Source: Thermoleophilia bacterium (GTDB taxonomy: Bacteria; Actinomycetota; Thermoleophilia; Gaiellales; Gaiellaceae). From it: a DNA stretch of 23,985 bases. Shown piece by piece: positions 7,933 through 15,229 of the stretch (positions within the stretch are counted from its first letter, which is position 1; every line of letters starts with the position of its first letter). Position numbers and translations under genes: made by a program. The notes beneath the pieces are model-generated. The model made no database searches. It worked only from the letters and a program-made list of their open reading frames with translations, and was not told where the DNA came from. The stretch spans positions 1 to 23,985 of the forward strand of contig JACVRM010000012.1 in NCBI GenBank assembly GCA_014534415.1, given 5' to 3'.

Positions 7933-10184
7933 GCAGCCGCCCCCCGCCGAGGCGCCTCGCGCAGCAGGAGCGCAAGTCGCTCGAGGTACGCGTCGAGCTC
8001 CATCTCGACGAGATCGACGCCGCGGTGCCGCCAGAAGTCGCGCTCGACCGGCTCCACGGAACCGTCCACCGCCCAAGAGCGATAGCTCGGGCGCTCGTCC
8101 GGCCAGAGCCGCTGGAGGAAGACGCGCAGCGTCCAATCGCGCAGCCCGTACCCCAGGAAGAGAAAGTGGCTGCGGCGCAACTTGGCGGCCAGCGTCACGG
8201 GCAGCGCGTTGGCGACGTCCGTCTGCGCGAGGTAACCGATGTAGTCGTCCTCGCTGATCACGAAGCTCTCGCGCTCGCGGGCCGGGTCGGGATCCACTTG
8301 GCCGTGCGCCTTGACGACGACGAGCCGGCGGCCGACCGGCACCTCCGCGTAGGCGTTCGGCAGCTCGACGAGCGTAACGGAGCCCTCTGCCTTCACATGG
8401 ACGAACTTGCCGCGATCGCGGCCGCCCGCGACGTACGAGAGCGTGTCGAACGGCTCGCCCCGTTCGAGGAGCGCGCGCTCGAGCGCGAGGTCGTAGTTGG
8501 TCGTCACGATGACCAACTGCGGCGCGCCGCGCTCGCGTAGGACAGCCGCGAGCTCGACGACGCCGCGCTGGACGGGGCCGACGGGGTGCTCAGCGGCGAG
8601 CAGGTCGTGCAACTCGTCGTAGAGCGGCCCCGTCCCGCGGGTGACTGCGACGTATTGGGCAACGCGCGCGAGCTCGCGCGGCTCGTCCGGCGGGCAGTCG
8701 AAGCACTCGGCCAGGTAGGCGGCGACGTCCGCAGGCCGGGGAGGCGCCGAGTCGCCGTTGCCGGCGGCGTTCACGCCCGCGCCGAGCACCACGACCAGCC
8801 GGCCGGCGAGCAGCGCCCGCACGGCCTCCGACGCCTCGTCGGTCGCGCGCACGCCGGCCGCGCCGGCTGCTTCCAGGTCGGCGTCCTGGCGGAGGATTGC
8901 GGAATGCAGGCGCTGCAGGCTCGGCGTCGGCTCGATGCCGAGCTCCTCGGTAAGCGCGCGGCGCGCGGCGCGGTAGGCGTCGAGTGCCTCTGCCTGCCGG
9001 CCGGAACGGTAGAGCGCCAGCATGAGCTGGCCGCGCAGGCGCTCGCGCAACGGATGATCGGCGACGAGCGACTCCAGCTCGCCGACCAGCTCGGCCTGCC
9101 GCCCGAGCTCGAGTTCAGCGTCGATCCGCTGTTCGAGCGCGGCCAGCCGCAACTCCTCGAGTCGACCGATCTCGCTCTGCGCGAACGCCTCGTACGCGAA
9201 GTCGGCCAGCGGCGCACCGCGCCAGAGGTCGAGTGCCTCGCGCAGCGTACGCGCCCGCTGCGCAGCGTCCGCTTCACGTGCCGACCGGACCAGCCGCTCG
9301 AAGCGCGCGAGGTCGAACTCGCCGTCGTCGACCCGCAGCAGGTACCCGGGCGAGCGGGTCTGGAGCCGATCGGCGCCGAGTGCCTTGCGCAGCTGCGCTA
9401 TCGCGTTCTGCAGCGAGGTGATCGCCGTGCGCGGCGGTTGCTCGCCCCAAAGCTGGTCGACCAGGCGCTCGGTCGGCACGACGCGGTTTGCGTTGAGCAG
9501 CAGCAGGGCGAGGACCGCCCTCTGCCGCGGACCACCGAGCGGAACCTGCCTGCCGTGCTCGCGAACTTCCAGCGCGCCGAGTACGCGGAAATCCCAGCGG
9601 GCGGTGGACGGCGCGGACAGCGCAGGGAAGGCGTCGCTCAGACCGGCCGAGACGACCTGGTACAGGCGCTCCGGCTGGTCGAGGTCCTTGAGTCGGTGGG
9701 TCCCCAGGTCGCGGAGCTCGACGTCCGGCGGATCGTCGCGCAGCAGCTCGCGACTCGTCTGGGAGACGAGAATCTGGCCGCCGTGGCCGGCCGCGCAGAT
9801 GCGCGCCGCGCGGTGGACGCCGAGGCCGACGTAGCGGTCACCACCGACGGCCGGCTCGCCGGTGTGAATTCCCATGCGCACACGCACGGCCTGCCCGTCC
9901 GGCCAACGGTGCTCGGCGAGCGCCCGCTGTGCGGCAACGGCCGCGTTCACGGCGTCCTTCGCCCGAGCGAAGGCCACGAAGAACGCATCGCCCTGGGTGT
10001 CGATCTCGCGGCCGCCAGCTTGCTCGACCGCAGTGCGCACGATCGCGCGGTGCGCGTCGAGCGCCTCCGCGTACCGCTCGCCCAGGCGCTTTAGCAGCGC
10101 AGTCGAGCCCTCGACGTCCGTGAAGAGGAACGTCACGGTGCCCCCCAGGAGGTCGCGGGCGGGCGGCTCGGCTGGTGCGCTCAT
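7929..10184 (-). CDS. Class III cyclase-like - SARP/BTAD regulator - SIR2-like NADase fusion protein
   Basis: The 751-residue product joins three domains. Residues 14-150 form a class III nucleotide cyclase-like domain with both metal-binding aspartates (D23 in FTDVEGST, D66 in QGDAFFVAF). The Lys of the usual KTxGDG is Asp62 and the catalytic Asn is His124 (HRAARI), so cyclase activity is doubtful. Residues about 190-450 are a winged helix plus BTAD tetratricopeptide-like region of the AfsR/SARP type (DFRVLGALEVREHGRQV; LALYRSGRQAEALDAYRAAR). Residues 455-751 resemble SIR2-like effector domains: GAGVN (468-472), TTNYD with Asn563, KAHG with His627, ISEDDY and FLFLGYGLRDW. The Asn and His used for NAD cleavage are kept. 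The ATG at 10184 has GGAG about 8 bases upstream; the frame is open further but without homology. It is coupled to the nSTAND-WD40 gene by GTGA. A DNA-binding regulator and a NADase in one chain is unusual. Confidence 0.88.
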   Translation of the reverse strand: MSAPAEPPARDLLGGTVTFLFTDVEGSTALLKRLGERYAEALDAHRAIVRTAVEQAGGREIDTQGDAFFVAFARAKDAVNAAVAAQRALAEHRWPDGQAVRVRMGIHTGEPAVGGDRYVGLGVHRAARICAAGHGGQILVSQTSRELLRDDPPDVELRDLGTHRLKDLDQPERLYQVVSAGLSDAFPALSAPSTARWDFRVLGALEVREHGRQVPLGGPRQRAVLALLLLNANRVVPTERLVDQLWGEQPPRTAITSLQNAIAQLRKALGADRLQTRSPGYLLRVDDGEFDLARFERLVRSAREADAAQRARTLREALDLWRGAPLADFAYEAFAQSEIGRLEELRLAALEQRIDAELELGRQAELVGELESLVADHPLRERLRGQLMLALYRSGRQAEALDAYRAARRALTEELGIEPTPSLQRLHSAILRQDADLEAAGAAGVRATDEASEAVRALLAGRLVVVLGAGVNAAGNGDSAPPRPADVAAYLAECFDCPPDEPRELARVAQYVAVTRGTGPLYDELHDLLAAEHPVGPVQRGVVELAAVLRERGAPQLVIVTTNYDLALERALLERGEPFDTLSYVAGGRDRGKFVHVKAEGSVTLVELPNAYAEVPVGRRLVVVKAHGQVDPDPARERESFVISEDDYIGYLAQTDVANALPVTLAAKLRRSHFLFLGYGLRDWTLRVFLQRLWPDERPSYRSWAVDGSVEPVERDFWRHRGVDLVEMELDAYLERLALLLREAPRRGAAA

Positions 10185-10204
10185 CGCTCGTGCTCCGTGA
10201 GGCA

Positions 10205-10232
10205 AGCGTACTTCGCGAATCGGCGTCCTCAA
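10205..10232 (-). promoter_or_regulatory. Candidate promoter of the cyclase-BTAD-SIR2 / nSTAND-WD40 operon
   Basis: Read on the minus strand, TTGAGG (10232-10227) and TACGCT (10210-10205) are 16 bp apart, about 20 bp before the ATG at 10184. The spacing and hexamers suit a housekeeping sigma factor with a weak -35, as expected for an activator-dependent promoter. The four direct repeats lie 26 bp further upstream. Confidence 0.4.
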
Positions 10233-10258
10233 AGCGTGGCGCCAACTTCCAGACGCGG

Positions 10259-10302
10259 TTAGCGGCTCATTAGCACCCCGTTGAGGGGCCGTTGGGGCTC
10301 GG
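10259..10302. promoter_or_regulatory. Four 11-bp-spaced direct repeats, candidate SARP operator
   Basis: Starting at 10259, 10270, 10281 and 10292 the plus strand reads TTAGC, TTAGC, TTGAG and TTGGG, so similar pentamers recur exactly one helical turn apart. The inner pairs are closer still: TTAGC twice, and CCGTTG at 10278 and 10289. SARP-type regulators bind heptamer direct repeats at 11-bp steps near promoters, and the adjacent minus-strand gene encodes such a regulator. The repeats lie in the 133-bp region between two divergent genes and could serve either. No other clear signal is seen in that gap apart from the minus-strand promoter. Confidence 0.45.
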
Positions 10303-10317
10303 CCGGACGGTCGGGCC

Positions 10318-11652
10318 ATGTTCACGACACGGCTCACCTCACATACGCGGCTGACCGGCCGCGGCCCTGTGTTTCTCGCCGTCCTCGCCGCACTGGCGAC
10401 CGGCGCCCTCACCCTCGACAACACGACGATGCTCCAGAGCACGCCCGAAGGTCGCGCGCCCAGCATCCGGGACTCCGCCCGGCCGAAGATCGTGGCCGCG
10501 TTCCCGCGAGACAGCTACGGCCCTGGAGAGCGGGCCGCCCTTCGGATCCTGTCTGCGGCGCAAGATGTGCACCTGCAGGTCTTCCGCGTCGGCCCGGAAA
10601 AGAATCCGACCCGGGCGAAGGACGTCATGAGCGGCGTGCCCGTCTCGGCCGAACGCTCGCTCGGCGCCGTCACGCCGAAGCGGGTGGCAAACGTTCGGAT
10701 CGGAAACTGGCCGAGCGGCGTGTACTTCGTGCGACTGCGAGGCGAGCGCGACAAGCTCGGATTCGCACCGTTCGTCGTGCGGCCGCGCCGGCTCGGCGAG
10801 CATCGTGTCGCGATCGTGATGCCCACCCAGACGTGGCAGGCGTACAACCATCGCGACGACGACGCCGACGGCGACTCCGACACCTGGTACGCCTCAGGCA
10901 GCCTCGCACGGCTCGGACGCGCACATCTCCAGCGCGGCGTGCCGTTCCGGTTCCGCAACTACGACGCGCCGTTTCTCCGCTGGGCGGCGCGGACGGGACA
11001 CCAGGCCGACTATCTCACCGACGACGAGCTCGACCGCACGACCGGTCGCCAGCTGGCCGCCGCCTACTCGCTCATGATCTTCCCCGGCCACCACGAGTAT
11101 GTGACGGAGCGCGAGTACAACGCGGTCACCGGATTCCGCAACCGCGGCGGCAACCTCATGTTCCTGTCGGCCAACAACTTCTACTGGAAGATCGAGAAGC
11201 GCGGCCGCCTCATGCGGCGTGTCGTCAAGTGGCGCGACATCGGACGCCCCGAGGCGGCATTCATCGGAACGCAGTACTTCTACAACGACAACGGCGAGCG
11301 CCGCGGCCGCTGGGTCCTACGCACCGAGATCCCGTGGCTCTTCGCGGGCACCGGACTCCGGAAGGGCTCAAAATTCTCGAGCGGCGGCATCGAGGCGGAC
11401 CGCGTCTACCCAAGCTCACCGCGAAGCGTCCGCGTGGTGGCCGAGATCCCGAACATCTTCCCGGGACGCGGATCCGCACAGATGACGTACTACGAGCGCG
11501 GTGGTGCGAAGGTCTTCGCCGCCGGCGCGTTCACGATGGCCGGCGCGATCGGGGAGAAGCCGATCCGCCAGATGGTGGCCAACCTGTGGCAGCGGCTGGC
11601 GAACGACACCGATACAGGTGCGCGACGACTCCCCGGACGCGACGATGACTAG
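10318..11652 (+). CDS. N,N-dimethylformamidase beta subunit-like domain protein, exported
   Basis: The 444-residue product begins with a basic stretch and a hydrophobic segment (about 17-33: GPVFLAVLAALATGALTL), a signal peptide or membrane anchor. The rest matches the large-subunit C-terminal domain of N,N-dimethylformamidase: TWQAYNHRDDDADGDSDTWY, FRNYDAPFLRWAA, DYLTDDELDR, IFPGHHEYVTEREYNAV, NLMFLSANNFYWKI, WRDIGRPEAAFIG, PWLFAGTGL and GAKVFAAGAFTMAG. In the true enzyme this fold hydrolyses formamides together with a small subunit. Here the N-terminal part of the large subunit and the small subunit are missing, and the protein is exported, so the substrate is unknown. The ATG at 10318 is the first in-frame start consistent with the export signal; its ribosome binding site is weak. 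It overlaps the next gene by 8 bp (ATGACTAG). Confidence 0.82.
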   Translation: MFTTRLTSHTRLTGRGPVFLAVLAALATGALTLDNTTMLQSTPEGRAPSIRDSARPKIVAAFPRDSYGPGERAALRILSAAQDVHLQVFRVGPEKNPTRAKDVMSGVPVSAERSLGAVTPKRVANVRIGNWPSGVYFVRLRGERDKLGFAPFVVRPRRLGEHRVAIVMPTQTWQAYNHRDDDADGDSDTWYASGSLARLGRAHLQRGVPFRFRNYDAPFLRWAARTGHQADYLTDDELDRTTGRQLAAAYSLMIFPGHHEYVTEREYNAVTGFRNRGGNLMFLSANNFYWKIEKRGRLMRRVVKWRDIGRPEAAFIGTQYFYNDNGERRGRWVLRTEIPWLFAGTGLRKGSKFSSGGIEADRVYPSSPRSVRVVAEIPNIFPGRGSAQMTYYERGGAKVFAAGAFTMAGAIGEKPIRQMVANLWQRLANDTDTGARRLPGRDDD

Positions 11653-12802
11653 GCGGAGCCACCTGTCGTCATTCCTCGCGGCGGTGGTCGTCGCTCTCGC
11701 TGCGGCCGGAGCGTTGCGAGGAGCCGATACGCCAGTGAGTGGCTGGTCCTACTGGCTGATCGGCGACGCGTGGCGTGAGCACCGTGTCGATGCCGTCCCG
11801 GTCGGCGCGACCCCGGGCCGCGCTCGCGCGGTGCTCCGTGCCATCCCCGGCAACCTTGCCGTCGCGGCCGGCGGCGTGAGTGTGGACGGTCGGTATCTCG
11901 TCGCCGCACGACGCCAACGACGTCGGAGCGACGTCGTGCTGGCGACCGCGACGAATGAGGCCTCTCTCACGCTACTGCAATCGACGACTCGCCGGTTTAC
12001 CGCACCAGTCTTCGCACGAGGCAATGAGTCGGTCGCCGTGTCGCGCATCGGGCGCGGCGAATGCGGCGATCGGCAAGCGGCGCTCGTCCTCGTCGATCGA
12101 GTCAGTGCCGAGACCACCGCGATCCGGCTGCCCGCGACTCCGAGACATGCGCGCCGCAATGTGCTAGATGAAGTGGTCGGAGCATCACCAGATGGTGGCC
12201 ACGTCGCTGTCTCACGCGTTTACGCAGGCACCGGCTGCGAACGACTTCTCGACATCGCCGGCTGGTCGGGAATCCTCGTCGACGTGGCGAGCCGTCGCGT
12301 GCGTGAGATCACCTCCGAGCCTTTGCGAGAGGCGAAGTGGTCTCCAGACGGTACTCGGCTTGCGTACACGGTCGGCACGACCGGTGGCTGCGCGTTGTAC
12401 GTCGCCCGCGGCGACGGAAGCCGCCGGAGGACCGTAAGAAGCACGGAACGTGCCTGGGACCCGCGCCTGAACTGCTGGAGCAGGCTCCCCTTCGAGTGGA
12501 CTGCGCGCAACCAGCTGCTCTTCACGGCGGGGCAAGCTCTCTACGCGTTCCACCCCGACGCGCGCGGGCCGCGGCGGTTGTTCCTCAGCCCGCGTCCCAT
12601 ACGCGCCGGGTGCGCGTTCGTTGAAGGCTGTCCCGCCGAGGTGTTTGGAGTCGGCAGTCATTCGGGGCAGGTGCTGGTGATCGCGAAGCCGGGCCAACGC
12701 GACGAGCGCTGGTTCCTCGTCGATCCGGTTACGCGGTCGGCCGAGACGATCGCTAAGCCCCGCGTTCGCGGGGGTCGCTTGCTCGCCGTGCGGCTTCCGT
12801 AA
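11645..12802 (+). CDS. Exported PD40/TolB-like beta-propeller protein
   Basis: The product has 385 residues from the ATG at 11645. It starts with MTRRSHLSSFLAAVVVALAA, a clear signal peptide or lipid-free anchor, and is otherwise a beta-propeller of the PD40 (TolB-like) type. The best repeat is LREAKWSPDGTRLAYTVG, with weaker ones at GGVSVDGRYLVAARR, DEVVGASPDGGHVAVS and ARNQLLFTAGQALYAF. Six cysteines are spread over the mature part (in GRGECGD, GTGCER, TGGCAL, RLNCWS and AGCAFVEGC), more than is usual for a cytoplasmic protein, and they could form disulfides outside the cell. Upstream frame extension was rejected, since it overlaps the previous gene out of frame. It is translationally coupled to the dimethylformamidase-like gene, so the two exported proteins probably act together. 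No enzymatic motif is visible. Confidence 0.72.
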   Translation: MTRRSHLSSFLAAVVVALAAAGALRGADTPVSGWSYWLIGDAWREHRVDAVPVGATPGRARAVLRAIPGNLAVAAGGVSVDGRYLVAARRQRRRSDVVLATATNEASLTLLQSTTRRFTAPVFARGNESVAVSRIGRGECGDRQAALVLVDRVSAETTAIRLPATPRHARRNVLDEVVGASPDGGHVAVSRVYAGTGCERLLDIAGWSGILVDVASRRVREITSEPLREAKWSPDGTRLAYTVGTTGGCALYVARGDGSRRRTVRSTERAWDPRLNCWSRLPFEWTARNQLLFTAGQALYAFHPDARGPRRLFLSPRPIRAGCAFVEGCPAEVFGVGSHSGQVLVIAKPGQRDERWFLVDPVTRSAETIAKPRVRGGRLLAVRLP

Positions 12803-12823
12803 CGGGCGCGCTCAGCTCTCGAG

Positions 12824-12869
12824 CGCTGGCGCTGCGGCGGTGGGCACCGCCGCCGCAGCGCGACCAGCG
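12824..12869. terminator. Long GC-rich hairpin between convergent genes
   Basis: CGCTGG CGCTGCGGCGG, a short loop, then CCGCCGCAGCG and CCAGCG form a long stem with a small internal bulge. It fills most of the 71-bp gap between the propeller gene (+) and the M29 aminopeptidase gene (-), and could end transcription from both sides. No T-run follows, as is common in GC-rich actinomycetes. Confidence 0.5.
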
Positions 12870-12873
12870 AGCG

Positions 12874-13965
12874 TCAGATGTTCCACTGGCCATCCTGCTG
12901 GACGACCTCGCCGTCGAGCTCGATACGCCCGCCTTCGCGGAGATCCTTGACGATGTCCCAGTGGATCGCGCTCTGATTCGTCCCGCCGACTTCGCGGATC
13001 CCATTGCCGAGTGCCAGATGGATCGTCCCGTCGATCTTCTCGTCGAACAGCGTGTTGCGCATGTGCCGCGTGATTCGCGGATTGCACCCGATCCCAAGCT
13101 CGCCGAGCCGCCGGGCACCGTCGTCGGTATCGAGCATCTGGACGAGGAAGTCGTCTTCGACCTCGGCGGACGCCTCGACGACCTGGCCGCTTTCGAACCG
13201 CAGCCGGATCCGGCGGCACTCCCGACCGAGGTAGACGGCGGGAAACTCGGCGAATGTGATCGTCCCCTCCGCGGAATCCTCCACCGGCGAGGTGAAGAAC
13301 TCGCCGCCGGGCAGGTTCCTTCCGCCCGCGTCGACAGCCATGGCGCGCCCGGCGATCGAGAGCGTGAGGTCCGTCTCGGCCCCGACGATCCGCACCTGTT
13401 CGGCCCCGTCGAAGCGGTCCGCATAGCGCTGCATCCGCGCGCGTTCGGCGTCCCAGTCGAGCAGGCACGCCCCGTACAGGAAGTCGGCAAAGTCGTCCGT
13501 CGCCATGCCGGCCTCCTGCGCGAGCGCCGGTGTCGGGAACTGACCGCCCGTCCACGGCACGTCGCCGCGGTAGACGCGCTCAAGGGCCGGGCGAACGCCG
13601 ACCTGCAGCGTGGTCAGCCGCTCCTGGTCGAGGGCCAGCGCGTTGCGAGTGTTTTCGGGCGCCTCGACGGCGATGAACGCGTCGGCCTCCTCGAACACCT
13701 TGACGTCGAGCGGCGCCGGCCGCTCCAGAAGCTCCATCGGCGCCTCCCGGGCCCAGGCAAACGTCGGCCCGGTTATCGACCCACCCCAGCCGACGCGCAA
13801 CAACGCGTACGCGCCACGGCGCGCGATCTGCCGTGTGATCTCGTCGAAGAGCGGCCGGGCAAGCACGCCGCCGGCGACGAGCACCTGCCAACCGGGCTGC
13901 ACGCCGACGCAGGTGTCGACCATGATCCGGGCGTACTCCTCGATGCGCGGGTCGCGCAGGCTCAT
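12874..13965 (-). CDS. Aminopeptidase, family M29 (AmpS/PepS/aminopeptidase T type)
   Basis: The 363-residue product carries the hallmarks of M29 metallo-aminopeptidases, cytoplasmic enzymes with two metal ions that remove N-terminal residues from peptides. Seen are RNLPGGEFFTSPVEDSAEGT (about 216-235, with a metal-binding Glu), a GELGIGCNPRIT block (288-299), NTLFDEKIDGTIHLALGNG (304-322) and GGTNQSAIHWDIVKDLR (327-343), where the Glu, His and Asp ligands lie. The N-terminal domain has the usual FDEITRQIARRGAYA helix. The ATG at 13965 is chosen because AGGAGG ends 5 bases upstream; the ATG 36 bp further up would place that ribosome binding site inside the gene. The gene lies 49 bp after the third MFS gene on the same strand and may be transcribed with it, but its own strong ribosome binding site allows separate expression. 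Confidence 0.93.
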   Translation of the reverse strand: MSLRDPRIEEYARIMVDTCVGVQPGWQVLVAGGVLARPLFDEITRQIARRGAYALLRVGWGGSITGPTFAWAREAPMELLERPAPLDVKVFEEADAFIAVEAPENTRNALALDQERLTTLQVGVRPALERVYRGDVPWTGGQFPTPALAQEAGMATDDFADFLYGACLLDWDAERARMQRYADRFDGAEQVRIVGAETDLTLSIAGRAMAVDAGGRNLPGGEFFTSPVEDSAEGTITFAEFPAVYLGRECRRIRLRFESGQVVEASAEVEDDFLVQMLDTDDGARRLGELGIGCNPRITRHMRNTLFDEKIDGTIHLALGNGIREVGGTNQSAIHWDIVKDLREGGRIELDGEVVQQDGQWNI

Positions 13966-13970
13966 ACCTT

Positions 13971-13976
13971 CCTCCT
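13971..13976 (-). promoter_or_regulatory. Ribosome binding site fixing the M29 start
   Basis: On the minus strand AGGAGG followed by AAGGT stands directly before the ATG at 13965. This decides between that start and the upstream ATG at 14001, which has no such site. Confidence 0.75.
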
Positions 13977-14014
13977 CTTCCGGAGTCTCATTGGGCGGCA
14001 CGTCCGCCGTGCCG

Positions 14015-15229
14015 TCACGCCGACGCAGGCGCTGCGTGCAGGTTCCGGCGGTCGGCTCGCAGGCATACGAACGCGAAGTACAGAGCGGTCACCGACATCC
14101 CCGCCGCGACGACGAGGAAGAAGAGTTGCGGGCCGAGCCACTCGATCGTCGGCCCCGCGAGCGCGAGCCCGACTGGACCGGCGAGCGTCGCGAACGTGAT
14201 GATCGCCGTCATCGCCTTCGCGCGAAGCGCCGGTGGTGTCCGCACCGTGAACACGCCGATGATCGGGGCGTTCCCGATCGGGTTCCAGAATGCCGAGGCC
14301 GCGACCGCCCCGACGACGCCAGGGGCGGGCAGGTTGGCAGCCAACAGCCAACGCGGCGCTGTCCCCGCCAGAGTGGAGACGGCCGCGATGCGAAGCGGTC
14401 GAAAGCGCGCCACGATCTGGTAGGCGACCACGCTACCGGCGAGCGCGCCGACGCCGGACGCAGCGTAGAACGCCCCGGCGACGCGCGAGCTGCGCTCGAA
14501 TTCCTCGTAGGCGAGCACCGGCAGCCCGGCGACGACCGCCTGCCCGAGCATGTTCGAGACGACGATCACGACGATCATCGGACCGAGGAGCGGGTCGCGC
14601 ACGAGCCACCGCACGCCCGCGAGGACGCCGTGGCCGTCGCCGGCGCCTTCGATGCGGGCGCGCTCGGGAACGAGCACCGCGACGAGCACGAAAGAGACGA
14701 GGAAGGTCGCCGCGTCGGCGTACAGCACGTTCGCCGCGCCGATGCCGCCGATCAGGACGCCGGCGATCGCCGGCCCGACGAACTGGTTCAGCCGCTGCGC
14801 CCCCTCGACGACGCTGTTCGCGCGCGACACGAGCCCCTCTTCCTCGCCGACGATCTCCGGGAGGATCAGCCGCTGCGCCGCGAAGTACGGGCCGCTGAAG
14901 ACGCCCGTCAGAGCCACGAGGGTGAGAAGCAGGCCGAACGACAGCAGGCCGGCCTCGTGCAGCAGCGGGATTGCCGCGACGACGGGCACACGCGCGAGGT
15001 CGCAGACGAGCATCGTGCGACGGGCGCCGAGCCGCGTCACCACGGTGCCGCTCGGGATCCCGAGCGCGGCAATCGGTACCAGCTCGGCCGCGAGGACGAT
15101 GCCCATGCGCGTCGCCGAACCGGTCGTGACGAGCACGAACCAGGGGAGTGCCAGAAAGGTCATCCACGAGCCCAGACCCGAGACGATCTCCGCGGTGAGC
15201 AGCGCCGCAAGCGAGCGGTCGCGCAGCAT
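14015..15229 (-). CDS. MFS transporter, third of three in tandem
   Basis: The 404-residue protein has about 12 hydrophobic segments and the look of the DHA3-like branch of the major facilitator superfamily (proton-driven exporters such as macrolide pumps). It opens MLRDRSLAALLTAEIVSGLG, has a loop 2-3 motif GIPSGTVVTRLGARR where motif A is expected, and a central loop ending PERARIEGAGDGHG before the second half. It shares N-terminal blocks with the preceding gene (LALPWFVLVT.GSATRM and PYFAAQ), so the two are paralogues. The ATG at 15229 overlaps the stop of that gene as TGATG, so translation is coupled. Substrate is unknown; efflux of a toxic compound or metabolite is likely from the family. 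Confidence 0.9.
   Translation of the reverse strand: MLRDRSLAALLTAEIVSGLGSWMTFLALPWFVLVTTGSATRMGIVLAAELVPIAALGIPSGTVVTRLGARRTMLVCDLARVPVVAAIPLLHEAGLLSFGLLLTLVALTGVFSGPYFAAQRLILPEIVGEEEGLVSRANSVVEGAQRLNQFVGPAIAGVLIGGIGAANVLYADAATFLVSFVLVAVLVPERARIEGAGDGHGVLAGVRWLVRDPLLGPMIVVIVVSNMLGQAVVAGLPVLAYEEFERSSRVAGAFYAASGVGALAGSVVAYQIVARFRPLRIAAVSTLAGTAPRWLLAANLPAPGVVGAVAASAFWNPIGNAPIIGVFTVRTPPALRAKAMTAIITFATLAGPVGLALAGPTIEWLGPQLFFLVVAAGMSVTALYFAFVCLRADRRNLHAAPASA

Noticed and set aside
7933..8136. N-terminal extension of the nSTAND-WD40 protein
   Set aside because: It lies out of frame over the SIR2 coding region, is Arg/Ala-rich without homology, and the GTGA overlap gives a better start at 7932.
7929..8820. 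Classical sirtuin deacetylase
   Set aside because: The zinc-binding cysteines of deacetylase sirtuins are absent; the motifs fit SIR2-like effector domains instead.
10185..10466. N-terminal extension of the cyclase-BTAD-SIR2 protein
   Set aside because: It runs through the divergent promoter region and the start of the opposite gene, with no family resemblance; the ATG at 10184 has a ribosome binding site.
10281..11648. A 455-codon plus frame overlapping the dimethylformamidase-like gene
   Set aside because: It is rich in Arg and Pro with no domain, while the other frame carries clear conserved blocks over the same bases.
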